DNA from: Blastomussa wellsi
Lineage: Eukaryota > Cnidaria > Anthozoa > Scleractinia > Plerogyridae
Direction: 5' to 3'
Length of the DNA: 64,000 bases
Assembly: GCA_947652115.1 (NCBI GenBank)
Contig: OX393570.1
Location: 8,062,889 to 8,126,888 of the forward strand
The translations under genes were made by a program, and so were the position numbers. Below, one piece after another: positions 49,830 to 62,498 of the stretch; position 1 is the first letter of the stretch, and each line of letters opens with the position of its first letter. The notes under the pieces are model-generated. The model had not been told where the DNA came from. It was given only the letters and a program-made list of their open reading frames with translations, and made no database searches.

Positions 49830-52800
49830 ATTTCTTACAGGTAGTATATGGAATGAGATGATTACTCTTGGCTAGTAGTTATTAATGCAAGACTTATCAT
49901 CTGTGATTGTATTTTTCTAGTGTTTTTTTTTGCAGTCGCGATTTCTTTAAGTATTTGTAGTTTGTCTTGCAGTCTTAAAAGAAAGCTTTGAAAGCTCGGT
50001 TCATCCTGGTGGCCGTTTGAGCAAAAGATGTGATACTTTGCTAGTATAATTGAATAGTTTAGTGCCTGCCAATGTGATGTTTTTTTCGAAAAAGCCGTAG
50101 AGTATTTGGCTCTGGTTTAGGGATAGCGTTTCTTGCGTTTTTCCAAGCCACCAGTCTTGGAATATTTTCCAGAAAGACACGGTCTTACTATAATCGACTA
50201 ACAAATGGTTTATGGTCTGTTTTTCGTTTTTGCAAAAGGTACAGAGGTCGCTGTCTGAAATACCATCACGGTGTAGACTCGTGTGGGAAGTATATTGTGA
50301 ATTATTTTGTATTGGAACATTATGATTTTGACCTCTTTTGTAATCGTAAAAGGAAGTTGGTAAACTTTGTGAACATTACTCTCAGTAAAGTTATGGCGCA
50401 GGATCTTGCTTTGTGAAGTTGGCTGTACAAAGATGTTATTTAAGATAGTTGAGTAAATTGAGATTGTAGACAATATTTTTTTATCTGTTTGTGTAACGTT
50501 TTCGATTTGACCGCACCGTTTAAGTTTGCTTTTCCACGCGTTAGGGATAGCTTCAATAGGCATCAGCTGGCAATCAGATGACCATCTTAAATCTTTTCAC
50601 GCGTTAGGGATAGCTTTAATAAGACCATAGAAAATAGTGAAAGACACCTCCAGGTTGTATTTTGCTTTGAACTCGTCGAGGGTATAAAATTTTCCGTGTT
50701 CATTGAGTACATGTTGTAAGTGAACGATGTCTTTGGAAAACCAGTTTCTAAAGAAGACGGGTTTTTTTATCAATTAGAATATTGCAGTTATTCCATAAAA
50801 CGTCGTCTTTGATATCTTTCTCATTACTGGATAGCGTTTTAAAATATTGCCAATTTTCGAGAATTGAACGATAGAAATCAGGGAGGTTGTCGAGCTTCAG
50901 TGTTTTTGTGTCATACCTGTAATTCCGTGACATTCCAAAAGATGGTTTGGTATAATTTTCCACGAAGCATGCGATTGATTTTGAATTCTGTTGATCCAGG
51001 CTATCTTAAGAGCTTTTTCCATAATTTCGAAATCACACATTTTTAGCCCACCGTCCTTTTTTTCGCTAATTATGGTCTTTCTTTTGATTTTTGGAGGTTT
51101 ACCATCCCAAATAAAGTGGAAGATAATTTTGTTGATTTTTTCAATATAACAGTGTGGGGTGTATAACACTGAAGCATTAAAGATCAATTTAGAGAGACCT
51201 AAAGTTTTAACGATGTTGATCTTCCCATACAGCGTTAATTTCCTTTTCTGCCACTTTTGAAGCGATTTCTCTAATTCTCGTATTTTGGCATCGAAATTGA
51301 GCTCGTATACATCAGTATGGTTGTGCGAGAAATACACACCTAGCGAGAGTATTGGATCTTTTGGCCATTTAAAACCAAAGGGGGTCTCTTGGTTGTTTTT
51401 CCACTGGCCTGGCCACATTGCCTCAGTCTTAGACGTGTTAATCTCTAATCCAGAGAGAGAGCTAAATTCTTCAAGAAGGCTAAGAAGTTCCAAGACTGAT
51501 TCTCTGTCGCGGACAAAAATAGTGGTATCATCAGCGTACTGAGCACTTTTTATTTCCTTTTATCGATGATTTGTTTTTCAGGGCTCTTGCGAATAGTTCA
51601 ATTCCCAACACGAAGAGTGTTCCCGAGAGGGGACAGCCCAGACGAACTCCTCTTTGTAGAGGAAAAAAGGTAGAAGCATGACCATTATTAATGACGCAAC
51701 TAGAGACGTCCTTGTAAAATATTTTGATCCAATTCAAAATGTCCCGTCCAAAGTTAAAATGTTCAAGGGCCGCGCTGAGGTAAGGCCATTCAATAGAGTC
51801 AAAGGCTTTTTTGAAATCAAGGAAAATAGCTATACCTTTTTGCTTGGTTTGATCTGTAAAATGGAGTACATCTTGTATAAGGCGGATATTCTCACCAATA
51901 TAACGACCTTTGACGTAGCCAGTTTGATCAATGTTTATAATATTGAGTAGCACTTTCTCGATTCTCTTTGCTATAGTTTTGATGAGGGTTTTGTAGTCTA
52001 CGTTTAGCAGTGAAATCGGCCTCAGGTTCTCTAAAATGGTTTTGTCTTTGTTCTTTTTTGGAATGAGTGAGATAATTCCTCTTCTTTGACTTATTGAGAG
52101 CGTTCCTGTTTGAAAAGCATAATTGAAACTGTTTGTCATTTCTTTGCCGATTTCGGGTCAGAAAAAGCGGTAGAATTCTGCAGGAAAGCCGTCCGTGCCT
52201 GGCGTTTTTCGTGATTCGAAGTTTTTGAGTGCATCGTAACATTCATTTTCAGTGACTAGACCTTCACAAGATGTTCTCTCTTCGTCGGTTAGTGTAGTTA
52301 TGTTTTCTGAGTTGAAGAAAATCGAGTTTTGGAATTTTTCTGGGTTAACGTCTTTTGTTTTGTACAAAGACTCATAGAACATTTTTTCTCTATCCAGGAT
52401 TTCGAACTGATTGCTAATGAAAATGTTTTGGCCGATTTTTAAACTTGTTACTGTTTTATTGTTATAATTTCGTTTCTCTAGACCGTAAAAGTAATTTGTA
52501 TTTCACTCACCTTGCTCGTGCCATCTCACTTTGCTTCTTAGGATAGCTCCCTTTGTCGTATCAAACATTATTCTTTTGAGCTGCGATTTTTGTTCTTGTA
52601 GTTTTAGTACTATGGTTTTGTTGCGGGGATGCTTCTCGGCTTGTGCCTGCAGGTCGTTGTCTTTTTCTTCTCTATTTCTTAATGCATTGGCTTTCCGTTT
52701 TGAGTATTTAACAGTGAAGCCTCGAATTTCCATTTTGATAAGATCCCACTATAGGGTGAAGTCGACTAACTTGGAGTATTTGGTTATGAATTCAGGGATA

Positions 52801-53690
52801 TTTTCACGTAAGGCAGCGACATAAAATTCATCTTGAAGAAGAGCGGTGTTAAACTTCCAAAATCCGGGACCTTTTTCTTGGGCTAATGCTTCTGATTTCA
52901 TGTGAATAGATATCGCTGAATGGTCACTTTCAGGTGCAAGTAAAATGTCACATTTTTTAGTGAGATTGCTGAATTCATCCGAAATTAGAAAATAATCTAA
53001 GCGGCATTGTATTTTTAGTGATTTGTTTCTCCAAGTGAAGCGGGAAAGTTCATGGTTTAGTTTTCGCCAAATGTCCCGTAAATTGTAAGATTCACAAAGC
53101 GCTTCGACACTCTTTATAACGGCAGTTTTTTTTGTGACGGGTTTGCCACCCATTTTGTCTTTTGGGGAAAGCGCGCAGTTAAAATCGCCTCCTATTATTA
53201 TGTTTTCTTGAGCGAATTCTTGTAACAGCTGGTTTAATTTTGAGAAGAATGCCGTTTGCTGATTGGTGTCATTTGGGGCGTATATATTGACGAGAACAAT
53301 ACATTGTTGATCGACTGAAAGCTTAAGGATAATGAATCTTCCATTCTTATCGGAAATAACTCTTTGCATTTTACAATTTAGCGAGGGGTTAATTAGGATC
53401 ATCACGCCTTTGCTGTGGTTTGTGCCATGACTAAAGAACACCTCACCGCCCCATTCATTTCTCCATTGAGATATGCATAAATTTGTACAATAACATTTTT
53501 GCAGAAAGATGAACTGTTGTTTTTGTTTGTGAAGCCACCGAAATATGAAACGACGTTTTAATGATTTGTTTAGGCCTCTTACGTTTAGATACAGGTATTT
53601 TAAGATTACGTCGTTAGATGCATTCATTTTTTCCGCGATTAAAGCTATGGAAATATGTAACATTGAGGGCTGACCAAGGATGAACCGTGC
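49830..53690 (-). pseudogene. Tx1/L1-like LINE (family A), ORF2 remnant
   Basis: Read from 53663 leftwards. An APE-type endonuclease (YLNVRGLN, then NIYAPND, GGDFNCALSP and LDYFLIS, and SDHSAISI) runs to 52749, where an in-frame stop occurs. RT motifs follow: RKTPGTDGFPAEFY (52160-52220), LRPISLLNVDYK, FLDFKKAFDSIEW and a YADDTTIFV block near 51525. The C-terminal region (LPTRVYT, SFWKIFQDWW) continues to about 50001. Multiple stops and frameshifts show it is inactive. The 3' end is near 49830 without an obvious poly-A. The Tx1/L1 clade is judged from motif style. Confidence 0.75.
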
Positions 53691-55321
53691 TGTCTATAGA
53701 CTGCAGAAATAATTTCAGTATATATAAGCTAACGTAAATTCGTTGTAGATGCATGAAAAGAAATAAGAGGAAACGATCTCAATGTATTTTCAAGAGGACA
53801 TCGATAATCAGAAGACGAGCATTTGCGCACATACAACAAACGAAGAGCACACGAATAACTAAGTGAATAAATGTATAACAGACATAAATACAGACACGAA
53901 AATAAACAAATAAAAAATATCCTGATTGCGAGCATTTTGTTTTCGCCTATTTTGCACGATTTCGAAGCGTCGAAAAAGGCAAGGTGTAAAGCGAATAAAG
54001 GTTACTTAGTTGTTTTTAAGGAAGCGTGCTTTCTGATCCCGTCCGCCGATGCTAATTTCAGGTTAAAAACGGTTGCATCGTAAGGCCGTAGCACCTTGAG
54101 TTTATGAAAAGTAATGTGTTATAATATAGATGTTTATAACTTACGTTGACACTTTCCTTACGTATAAAGAGTTATGGTTCAAGAGGCATTCCGAGCGGCC
54201 ATACTTCCCTCTGATTAGCAGCTTGTCCGGTTGTCCGGTGATGATGCATCGACTGACCGATTTCTGAGAAATATAAATATTAAAATGTTGACGGACGAGC
54301 AGCGGGAGTTTTTGGAAAACAAAATTACAACTAACGAATATTTGGAAGCATTAAAATCCTTTCAGAAAAATAAAACTCCTGGAAACGATGGTCTGACTGT
54401 GGAATTTTATCTTGGCTTCTGGCACCTCATATGGAGGTGTCTTGTCGACGCATTAAATTTCGCTCACGAACAGGGACAACTATCAAACTCCCAGAAACAG
54501 GCTATGATTACTTTGCTAGAAAAGAAAGACAAAGATAGACGATTTATCAAAAACTGGAGACCGATATCTTTGATTAATGTGGATGTCAAAATTGCATCTA
54601 AAGCAATTGCAAGAAGATTAGAACAAATTCTACCTAATCTGATTCATCCTAACCAGAATGGTTTTATTAAGGGGAGATCAATAGCGGACGGAGTTCGGAC
54701 GTTTGAAGATGTACTTGATTTTGCTCAGTTTACAAATTGTGCAGGAGTGCTCATGGCAGTCGATTTTGAAAAAGCTTTCGACTCTTTAAATCATACCTTC
54801 CTTTTTAAAGTCTTAAAAAAATTCAACTTTGGAACACATTTTTTAAAGTGGATCAAGACGTTCTATACTAATATAACCAGTTGTGTTTTAAATAATGGCT
54901 TTACTTCTGACTTATTCCCAGTTCGGTGTGGGGTTAGACAAGGCGATCCTTTGTCACCTTTATTATTCATCTTAACCCTTGAAGTTCTAGCGTGCCAAAT
55001 TCGAGATAGTGAAATTAAAGGTATATTAGTTAAGGAAGAAGAAATTAAATTAACACTTTTTGCCGACGATATGACTTGCTTCCTGAGAGATAATGCGTCA
55101 TATCACCGTTTAGTTTCGATTCTGGAGTTGTTTTCTAGATTCTCTAATCTCAAGGTAAACAAAGAGAAAACAGAAATCTTTGCCATTGGCAATCATCGTC
55201 TTGATCAAACTCATTATCCGCATAAAGTCCGAACATCAATTAAAATTCTGGGAATAGTTTTCGATTATAATGTGTCGTTAAGGATGAAAGCAAATTGTGA
55301 GTCAATTATCAAGTCTATTAA

Positions 55322-55341
55322 CCCTTTCCTGCCCAAGCGTG

Positions 55342-55388
<47 letters not shown>

Positions 55389-55414
55389 AGGGAGACCCCT
55401 TGGGCAGTAAAGGG
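55322..55414. mobile_element. 93-bp TTAA MITE, first copy
   Basis: Ends CCCTTTCCTGCCCAAG and CTTGGGCAGTAAAGGG (15 of 16 match when inverted), flanked by TTAA at 55318-55321 and 55415-55418. The TTAA target and CCC ends fit piggyBac. Confidence 0.85.
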
Positions 55415-55435
55415 TTAAAAAACTATCTCCCTTAA

Positions 55436-55455
55436 CCCTTTCCTGCCCAAGCGTG

Positions 55456-55502
<47 letters not shown>

Positions 55503-55528
55503 AGGGAGACCCCTTGGGCAGTAAAGGG
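55436..55528. mobile_element. 93-bp TTAA MITE, second copy
   Basis: Identical to the copy at 55322-55414, flanked by TTAA at 55432-55435 and 55529-55532. The two insertions are 13 bp apart apart from their TTAA flanks. Neither is in the duplicated unit at about 59205. Confidence 0.85.
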
Positions 55529-56188
55529 TTAAAGACATATTGAATATGTGGAAATGGAGAGGACTTACATTACTAGGAAGGATACAAATTGCTAAAGCGT
55601 TCATTATTCCCAAAGTTTTGAGTAAAGCTTCGCTGATTACAGTGACAGAAGACTTTATCAAAGAGATCAACAGTCTGATTTACCGTTTTATTTGGAAAGG
55701 TAACGACAAAATTAAACGTGTCGCTCTTATCAATGATATTGAAGACGGTGGTCTAAGGATGTTGGATATTCAGTCGATGATCCGTGCACAGAGGGTAATG
55801 GTATTAAAAAGATTTGCGGATAAGAATAACTCTAGCTCTTGGAAAATAACACTGAATTATTTTCTCTCTCAGATAGGCGGCGAATTTATTCTTAAGTGTA
55901 ACTTTGATACAAAAAAGTTACCTATTTACCTTCCAACCTTTTATAAAGAACGTCTTGACGCCTGGTCCTTCTTAAACCAGACTTCGATACCGGCAATCAT
56001 ACGGGGATGTTATCCATCAGGTTATATGGAATAATAAGAATATTACTACTCAAAAGTTCTCGTTTTTTGAAAAACATTGTTTTACTAAGGGAATTGTTAC
56101 TGTTGATGATCTTATTTCTGACACTGGAATTTTTCTAAAGGGTGTGAAGGTGGGTCTTAAATGCAAATCTGTCGCCAGTAGAGCTTTT

Positions 56189-59100
56189 TCTCTTCGTCGG
56201 TTAGTGTAGTTATGTTTTCTGAGTTGAAGAAAATCGAGTTTTGGAATTTTTCTGGGTTAACGTCTTTTGTTTTGTACAAAGACTCATAGAACATTTTTTC
56301 TCTATCCAGGATTTCGAACTGATTGCTAATGAAAATGTTTTGGCCGATTTTTAAACTTGTTACTGTTTTATTGTTATAATTTCGTTTCTCTAGACCGTAA
56401 AAGTAATTTGTATTTCACTCACCTTGCTCGTGCCATCTCACTTTGCTTCTTAGGATAGCTCCCTTTGTCGTATCAAACATTATTCTTTTGAGCTGCGATT
56501 TTTGTTCTTGTAGTTTTAGTACTATGGTTTTGTTGCGGGGATGCTTCTCGGCTTGTGCCTGCAGGTCGTTGTCTTTTTCTTCTCTATTTCTTAATGCATT
56601 GGCTTTCCGTTTTGAGTATTTAACAGTGAAGCCTCGAATTTCCATTTTGATAAGATCCCACTATAGGGTGAAGTCGACTAACTTGGAGTATTTGGTTATG
56701 AATTCAGGGATATTTTCACGTAAGGCAGCGACATAAAATTCATCTTGAAGAAGAGCGGTGTTAAACTTCCAAAATCCGGGACCTTTTTCTTGGGCTAATG
56801 CTTCTGATTTCATGTGAATAGATATTGCTGAATGGTCACTTTCAGGTGCAAGTAAAATGTCACATTTTTTAGTGAGATTGCTGAATTCATCCGAAATTAG
56901 AAAATAATCTAAGCGGCATTGTATTTTTAGTGATTTGTTTCTCCAAGTGAAGCGGGAAAGTTCATGGTTTAGTTTTCGCCAAATGTCCCGTAAATTGTAA
57001 GATTCACAAAGCGCTTCGACACTCTTTATAACGGCAGTTTTTTTTGTGACGGGTTTGCCACCCATTTTGTCTTTTGGGGAAAGCGCGCAGTTAAAATCGC
57101 CTCCTATTATTATGTTTTCTTGAGCGAATTCTTGTAACAGCTGGTTTAATTTTGAGAAGAATGCCGTTTGCTGATTGGTGTCATTTGGGGCGTATATATT
57201 GACGAGAACAATACATTGTTGATCGACTGAAAGCTTAAGGATAATGAATCTTCCATTCTTATCGGAAATAACTCTTTGCATTTTACAATTTAGCGAGGAG
57301 TTAATTAGGATCATCACGCCTTAAAGCTGTGGTTTGTGCCATGACTAAAGAACACCTCACCGCCCCATTCATTTCTCCATTGAGATATGCATAAATTTGT
57401 ACAATAACATTCTTGCAGAAAGATGAACTGTTGTTTTTGTTTGTGAAGCCACCGAAATATGAAACGACGTTTTAATGATTTGTTTAGGCCCCTTACGTTT
57501 AGATACAGGTATTTTAAGTTTACGTCGTTAGATGCATTCATTTTTTCTGCGATTAAAGCTATGGAAATATGTAACATTGAGGGTTGACCAAGGATGAACT
57601 GTGCTGTCTATTGACTGCAGAAATAATTTCAGTATATATAAGCTAACGTAAATAAGTGAATATATATTCGTTGTAGATGCATGAAAAGAAATAAGAGGAA
57701 ACGATCTCAATGTATTTTCATCGATAATCAGAAGACGAGCCTTTGCGCACATACAACAAACGAAGAGCACACGAATAACTAAGTGAATAAATGTATAACA
57801 GACATAAATACAGACACGAAAATAAACAAATAAAATATCCTGATTGCGAGCATTTTGTTTTCGCTTTTTTTGCACGATTTCGAAGCGTCGAAAAAGGCAA
57901 GGTGTAAAGCGAATAAAGGTTGTTTTTAAGGAAGCGTGCTTTCTGATCCCGTCCGCCGATGCTAATTTCAGGTTAAAAACGGTTGCATCGTAAGGCCGTA
58001 GCACCTTGAGTTTATGAAAAGTAATGTGTTATAATATAGATGTTTATAACTTACGTTGAAACTTTCCTTACGTATAAAGAGTTATGGTTCAAGAGGCATT
58101 CCGAGCGGCCATACTTTCCCTCTGATTAGCAGCTTGTCCGGTTGTCCGGTGATGATGCATCGACTGACCGATTTCTGAGAAATATAAATATTAAAATGTT
58201 GACGGACGAGCAGCGGGAGTTTTTGGAAAACAAAATTACAACTAACGAATATTTGGAAGCATTAAAATCCTTTCAGAAAAATAAAACTCCTGGAAACGAT
58301 GGTCTGACAGTGGAATTTTATCTTGGCTTCTGGCACCTCATATGGAGGTGTCTTGTCGACGCATTAAATTTCGCTCACGAACAGGGACAACTATCAAACT
58401 CCCAGAAACAGGCTATGCTAGAAAAGAAAGACAAAGATAGACGATTTATCAAAAACTGGAGACCGATATCTTTGATTGATGTGGATGTCAAAATTGCATC
58501 TAAAGCAATTGCAAGAAGATTAGAACAAATTCTACCTAATCTGATTCATTCTAACCAGAATGGTTTTATTAAGGGGAGATCAATAGCGGACGGAGTGCGG
58601 ACGATTGACGATGTACTTGATTTTGCTCAGTTTACAAATTGTACAGGAGTGCTCATGGCAGTCGATTTTGAAAAGGCTTTCGACTCCTTAAATCATACCT
58701 TCCTTTTTAAGGTCTTAAAAAAAATTCAACTTTGGAACACATTTTTTAAAGTGGATCAAGACGTTCTATACTAATATAACCAGTTGTGTTTTAAATAATG
58801 GCTTTACTTCTGACTTATTCCCAGTTCGGTGTGTGGTTAGACAAGGCGATCCTTTGTCACCTTTATTATTCATCTTAACCCTTGAAGTTCTAGCGTGCCA
58901 AATTCGAGAAGATAGTGAAATTAAAGGTATATTAGTTAAGGAAGAAGAAATTAAATTAACACTTTTTGCCAACGATATGACTTGCTTCCTGAGAGATAAA
59001 GCGTCAAACTCATATCACCGTTTTTCTAGATTCTCTAATCTCAAGGTAAACAAAGAGAAAACAGAAATCTTTGCCATTGGCAATCATCGTCTTGATCAAA

Positions 59101-59790
59101 CTCATTATCGGCATAAAGTCCGAACATCAATTAAAATTCTGGGAATAGTTTTCGATTATAATGTGTCGTTAAGGATGAAAGCAAATTGTGAGTCAATTAT
59201 CAAGTCTTTTAAACATTGAATATGTAGAAAAGGAGAGGACTTACATTACTAGGAAGGATACAAATTGCTAAAGCGTTCATTATTCCCAAAGTTTTGAGTA
59301 AAGCTTCGCTGATTACAGTGACAGAAGACTTTATCAAAGAGATCAACAGTCTGATTTACCGTTTTATTTGGAAAGGTAACGACAAAATTAAACGTGTCGC
59401 TCTTATCAATGATATTGAAGACGGTGGTCTTAGGATGTTGGATATTCAGTCGATGATCCGTGCACAGAGGGTAATGGTATTAAAAAGATTTGCGGATAAG
59501 AATAACTCTAGCTCTTGGAAAATAACACTGAATTATTTTCTCTCTCAGATAGGCGGCGAATTTATTCTTAAGTGTAACTTTGATACAAAAAAGTTACCTA
59601 TTTACCTTCCAACGTTTTATAAAGAATGTCTTGACGCCTGGTCCTTCTTAAACCAGACTTCGATACAATCGTACGGGGATGTTATCCATCACGTTATATG
59701 GAATAATAAGAATATTACTACTCAAAAGTTCTCGTTTTTTGAAAAACATTGTTTTACTAAGGGAATTGTCACTGTTGGTGATCTTATTTT
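56189..59790. repeat. 3.9-kb tandem duplication, unit 2
   Basis: A copy of 52277-56188, slightly shorter because it lacks the MITEs and has small deletions. It has its own changes: the endonuclease frame is broken near 57320, and the RT of LINE B is shifted near 58720. The LINE A endonuclease copy is at 56415-57577 (minus), and the LINE B RT copy at 58142-59790 (plus). Confidence 0.85.
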
Positions 59791-60542
59791 GAAGTTCGTT
59801 TCCCGTAAACGGTGACCATGCGAGAATAGTTTTTCGCAATCATTGTATCTTAGGAATCTGGCTAATATAGGTCTGGGCTTTCCTTCTTTACTTTTCCCTA
59901 GCCGATGTACTCTTTGTATTTCGATGTCGGCCGCATCACTGCAACCGAGTTCTCTTTCTATGAAGGAGCGAAATACCATCTCTGTATCTTCTTTACTTGA
60001 AGTGTCCTCCGGAATGTTCTCAAACTTGATGTTTTCCCGTTTGGAGTATGCCTCCAAATATAAGTTTTTATCCTGGACCTCTTTGAGTGTATTACGTAGC
60101 TGTTCGTTTTTTTTTTCTCTAGTGCAGCTAGACTCACTGCTGTCTTGTCTTTGAGTTTCTTTAAGCTGTCCTTTAGTTCTGTTTTATCGTCCTCATTTGC
60201 GTTAAGACTTGCTTTGATATCTTCTATGTCGCGTTTGTTTGTCGCTTGTCCTTCTTCAAGTGACTGTATTTTGTTTTCGAGTTTCTCAAAGGAGGTTTGT
60301 AAGTTGTCTACTGCTGTCTCAATATCGTCAAGCTTTTCAAGCCTCTTCATAATGCCTTGAACAGATTTCTGGAAGGCCTCGGCCATGTTTAATGCAGCTA
60401 ATGTGGCGTCTTCTTCTTCGCCGTCCCCGTCTGCGTCAATATTTTTTAATTTTTTAGTTTCTGGGGAGGAAATAGTTGACTCGTCGGACGAAGACTTTCT
60501 ACTTTTGCGCTTGCTTGAAGCCTCTTGGCTTTTTTCGGCCAT
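59791..60542 (-). pseudogene. LINE ORF1 protein (L1-type), frameshifted
   Basis: ATG at 60542. The N-terminus is Ser/Lys-rich, then comes a long coiled coil (about residues 50-150, with LEKLDDIETAVDNLQ). After a frameshift at an A-run near 60100, the protein continues with an RRM-like block (NIKFENIPE, RVHRLGK, KPRPILARFLRYNDCEKLF). This is the RNA-binding ORF1p/Transposase_22 type of L1-like LINEs. It ends abruptly against LINE B at 59790 and is probably the ORF1 of LINE A. Confidence 0.7.
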
Positions 60543-60826
60543 AAAAGTCGCAACCGAGATTACATTTGGGCTTAAAGCGGCGGAGGTTGAAAAACACGTT
60601 TACTCCGTTATTGCTCCCCAGGTCCCCTGCTTTTGCTAATTGCAGAGTTCTCAAATTTTAATCGCGGCACAAAACGACGTACGTGTAGTCGATAAGTCCC
60701 GGGAGTGGGGAATTGTCTTTTTCTGTCTGCCCGGGGTTGGGGAATAGAACGCTAAATAAAAAATGTGGCCAAATCCCGGGCATATACCCGGGGTATGCCC
60801 CCGGAGACATTCTACTACGTAGAATT

Positions 60827-60876
60827 GAAGCGTCTAGAATAGGCCAAGGTGCTTCAAGCAACTGAAGAGATGAAAT
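60827..60876 (-). pseudogene. MGAT4-like exon fragment
   Basis: About 50 bp matches the MGAT4-like exon 3 at 41656-41701: ATTTCATCTCTTCAGTT, then a small insertion, then CACCTTGGCC-ATTCTAGACG with one mismatch. A scrap of a second MGAT4-like gene. Confidence 0.6.
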
Positions 60877-60899
60877 AATAAAAAAGTTAAGTGGAGGTA

Positions 60900-61944
60900 A
60901 TACTGCCAGAGAAACGGCAACCGCCGGTGAACAACACGAATGTTTGAATGCCGTTACGCACAGCTTTCTGCGTTAATGACCATAAATATTTTCAAACAAT
61001 CTTATTGCTGGAGGAAAGAGCTGAAGTTTTCGATGTTACATAGCATAATTTGAAACTATTGTAAATACCATAAATTATAATCGAAGAGGTAAGCGATTAA
61101 ATAAACTGAATATATTCGAGCAGTGAACTCGAAAATGTTCTTTGGCCTTTGCCATTGTCATACAAATTGTAAATCTCGTCCCCAGAGCCCGCTTTTCTCT
61201 TAGTCAGCACGATGAATGAACAAACCGAATAGAGAATATTTAGGAGCAATAATTGTCATTGTGCATTCCTAGCAAATATAAAATCGGAATCGAAAGAGAA
61301 CAAGAACAAAATTTTTTCATCTCAGTTTTTCAGAACCACACTAATACAGCTTTAAAAGGCTACAGCTTCGCTGTCTTTCGTTGCCCAGGCAAGATTTTTC
61401 GCACATCAACTAGACATTGAATAAGGTTTCCAAAATTTTTGATTTCATTGGCATCGGTGTTACCATAGCAACGTGTGAATAAAAAATGTGAATATAAAAG
61501 ACATTACTTTTGAGTTCGCACAGAAAAATCTAGTGAAGCAAACTGGATGAAACCTTTCAGGAAAGTTGTTCTATGTCAAAGGTACAAAACATGGAAAGGA
61601 CATTGTTACAATCTACAGGAAGTCGCTGGAATCACGAACTAACAGATACTAAGGCGAACTTGTTCAATTTTGACAGCAAAATATTCAACTAGCTTTTTTT
61701 CAAAAACGCTCTCATAGAATTTTTTCAAACTTTGCAGTGTTGAAGATCTACATATATACTAGAAGGGACGTTGATTCGTTTTAAAATTTAAGGTGGCTCT
61801 GAACCCTATGTACAAAACTTTTTTAAACTTCGCCAAAAGTTGCGTCTTAATAATAATAATAAAACTAATAATAATAAAAGTAATAATGCTGTCACAACAG
61901 AACCATGCCACTCTACAGGGAAGATATCGGTGACGTCACCCATT
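60900..61944. other. No gene recognised
   Basis: AT-rich sequence with simple TAATAATAA runs near 61850. Nothing supported. Confidence 0.5.
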
Positions 61945-62330
61945 AGATAGATAGATAGGTCACTTTACTTATACACGGTAGATTCCACTCAGTTGTATAC
62001 AAGCAAAAACGTCTACAAATAATAAAATCATTATAAGAATAAAAACCTAATCTAAGCAAACTAACCTAACTACCTATTTAAATAGAAATAAATGAAAACA
62101 AATAGTTCTACTTTTCAGGGACACTATGTCGTTAACTCACTCAAAACTGAAGTTTCTTAGCTTCGTCTTAAATTCACCTAATGCTTCAGAAACTAATATT
62201 AGTTGAAAGGCTATTCCACAACGCAGCATCACTGTACGAGAAACTTTTTCGAACATAGTTGGTGTGAGGTTGAGGAAGAGAGAGGCTCATGTCACTATTT
62301 ATTAATCTATAACTAGTTTTATCAATAAAG
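61945..62330 (-). pseudogene. LINE 3' fragment with a CTAT tail
   Basis: On the minus strand, SLSLPQPHTNYVRKSFSYSD and ALWNSLS, then EALGEFKTKLRNFS after a break, is the C-terminus of a CR1/Jockey-style LINE ORF2. It ends in a (CTAT)n tail (GATAGATAGATAG on the plus strand near 61950). Confidence 0.65.
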
Positions 62331-62498
62331 GGCAAAATTACTGAGCGCTGATTGGTTGAGAGAGAGGGCATTTTTTTCTTAATCGAGGGCATTTTTAGTA
62401 ATCAAGAGAGGGCATGATTACCTGTTAATGATTGGCTAATCCGTTGCATAGCAACCGTTCGTTATCTTGAAATTTGTTATCAAGTTTTTGTTGCAACA

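Larger units (their letters stand above)
54231..56117 (+). pseudogene. Tx1/L1-like LINE (family B), RT half, unit 1
   Basis: 372 codons (54231-55349) with RT motifs KNKTPGNDGLTVEFY, NWRPISLINVD, DFEKAFDSL, GVRQGDPLSPLLF and LFADDMTCF. Two 93-bp MITEs at 55322-55528 break the frame; it then continues as ILNMWKWRGLTLLGR and further to about 56034. The endonuclease is missing (5'-truncated). A different subfamily from LINE A. Confidence 0.8.
52277..56188. repeat. 3.9-kb tandem duplication, unit 1
   Basis: Nearly identical to 56189-59790 at a constant offset of about 3912 bp. It spans the endonuclease half of LINE A (minus) and the reverse-transcriptase half of LINE B (plus), with their shared 5' region (53690-54230) between. 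Confidence 0.85.
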
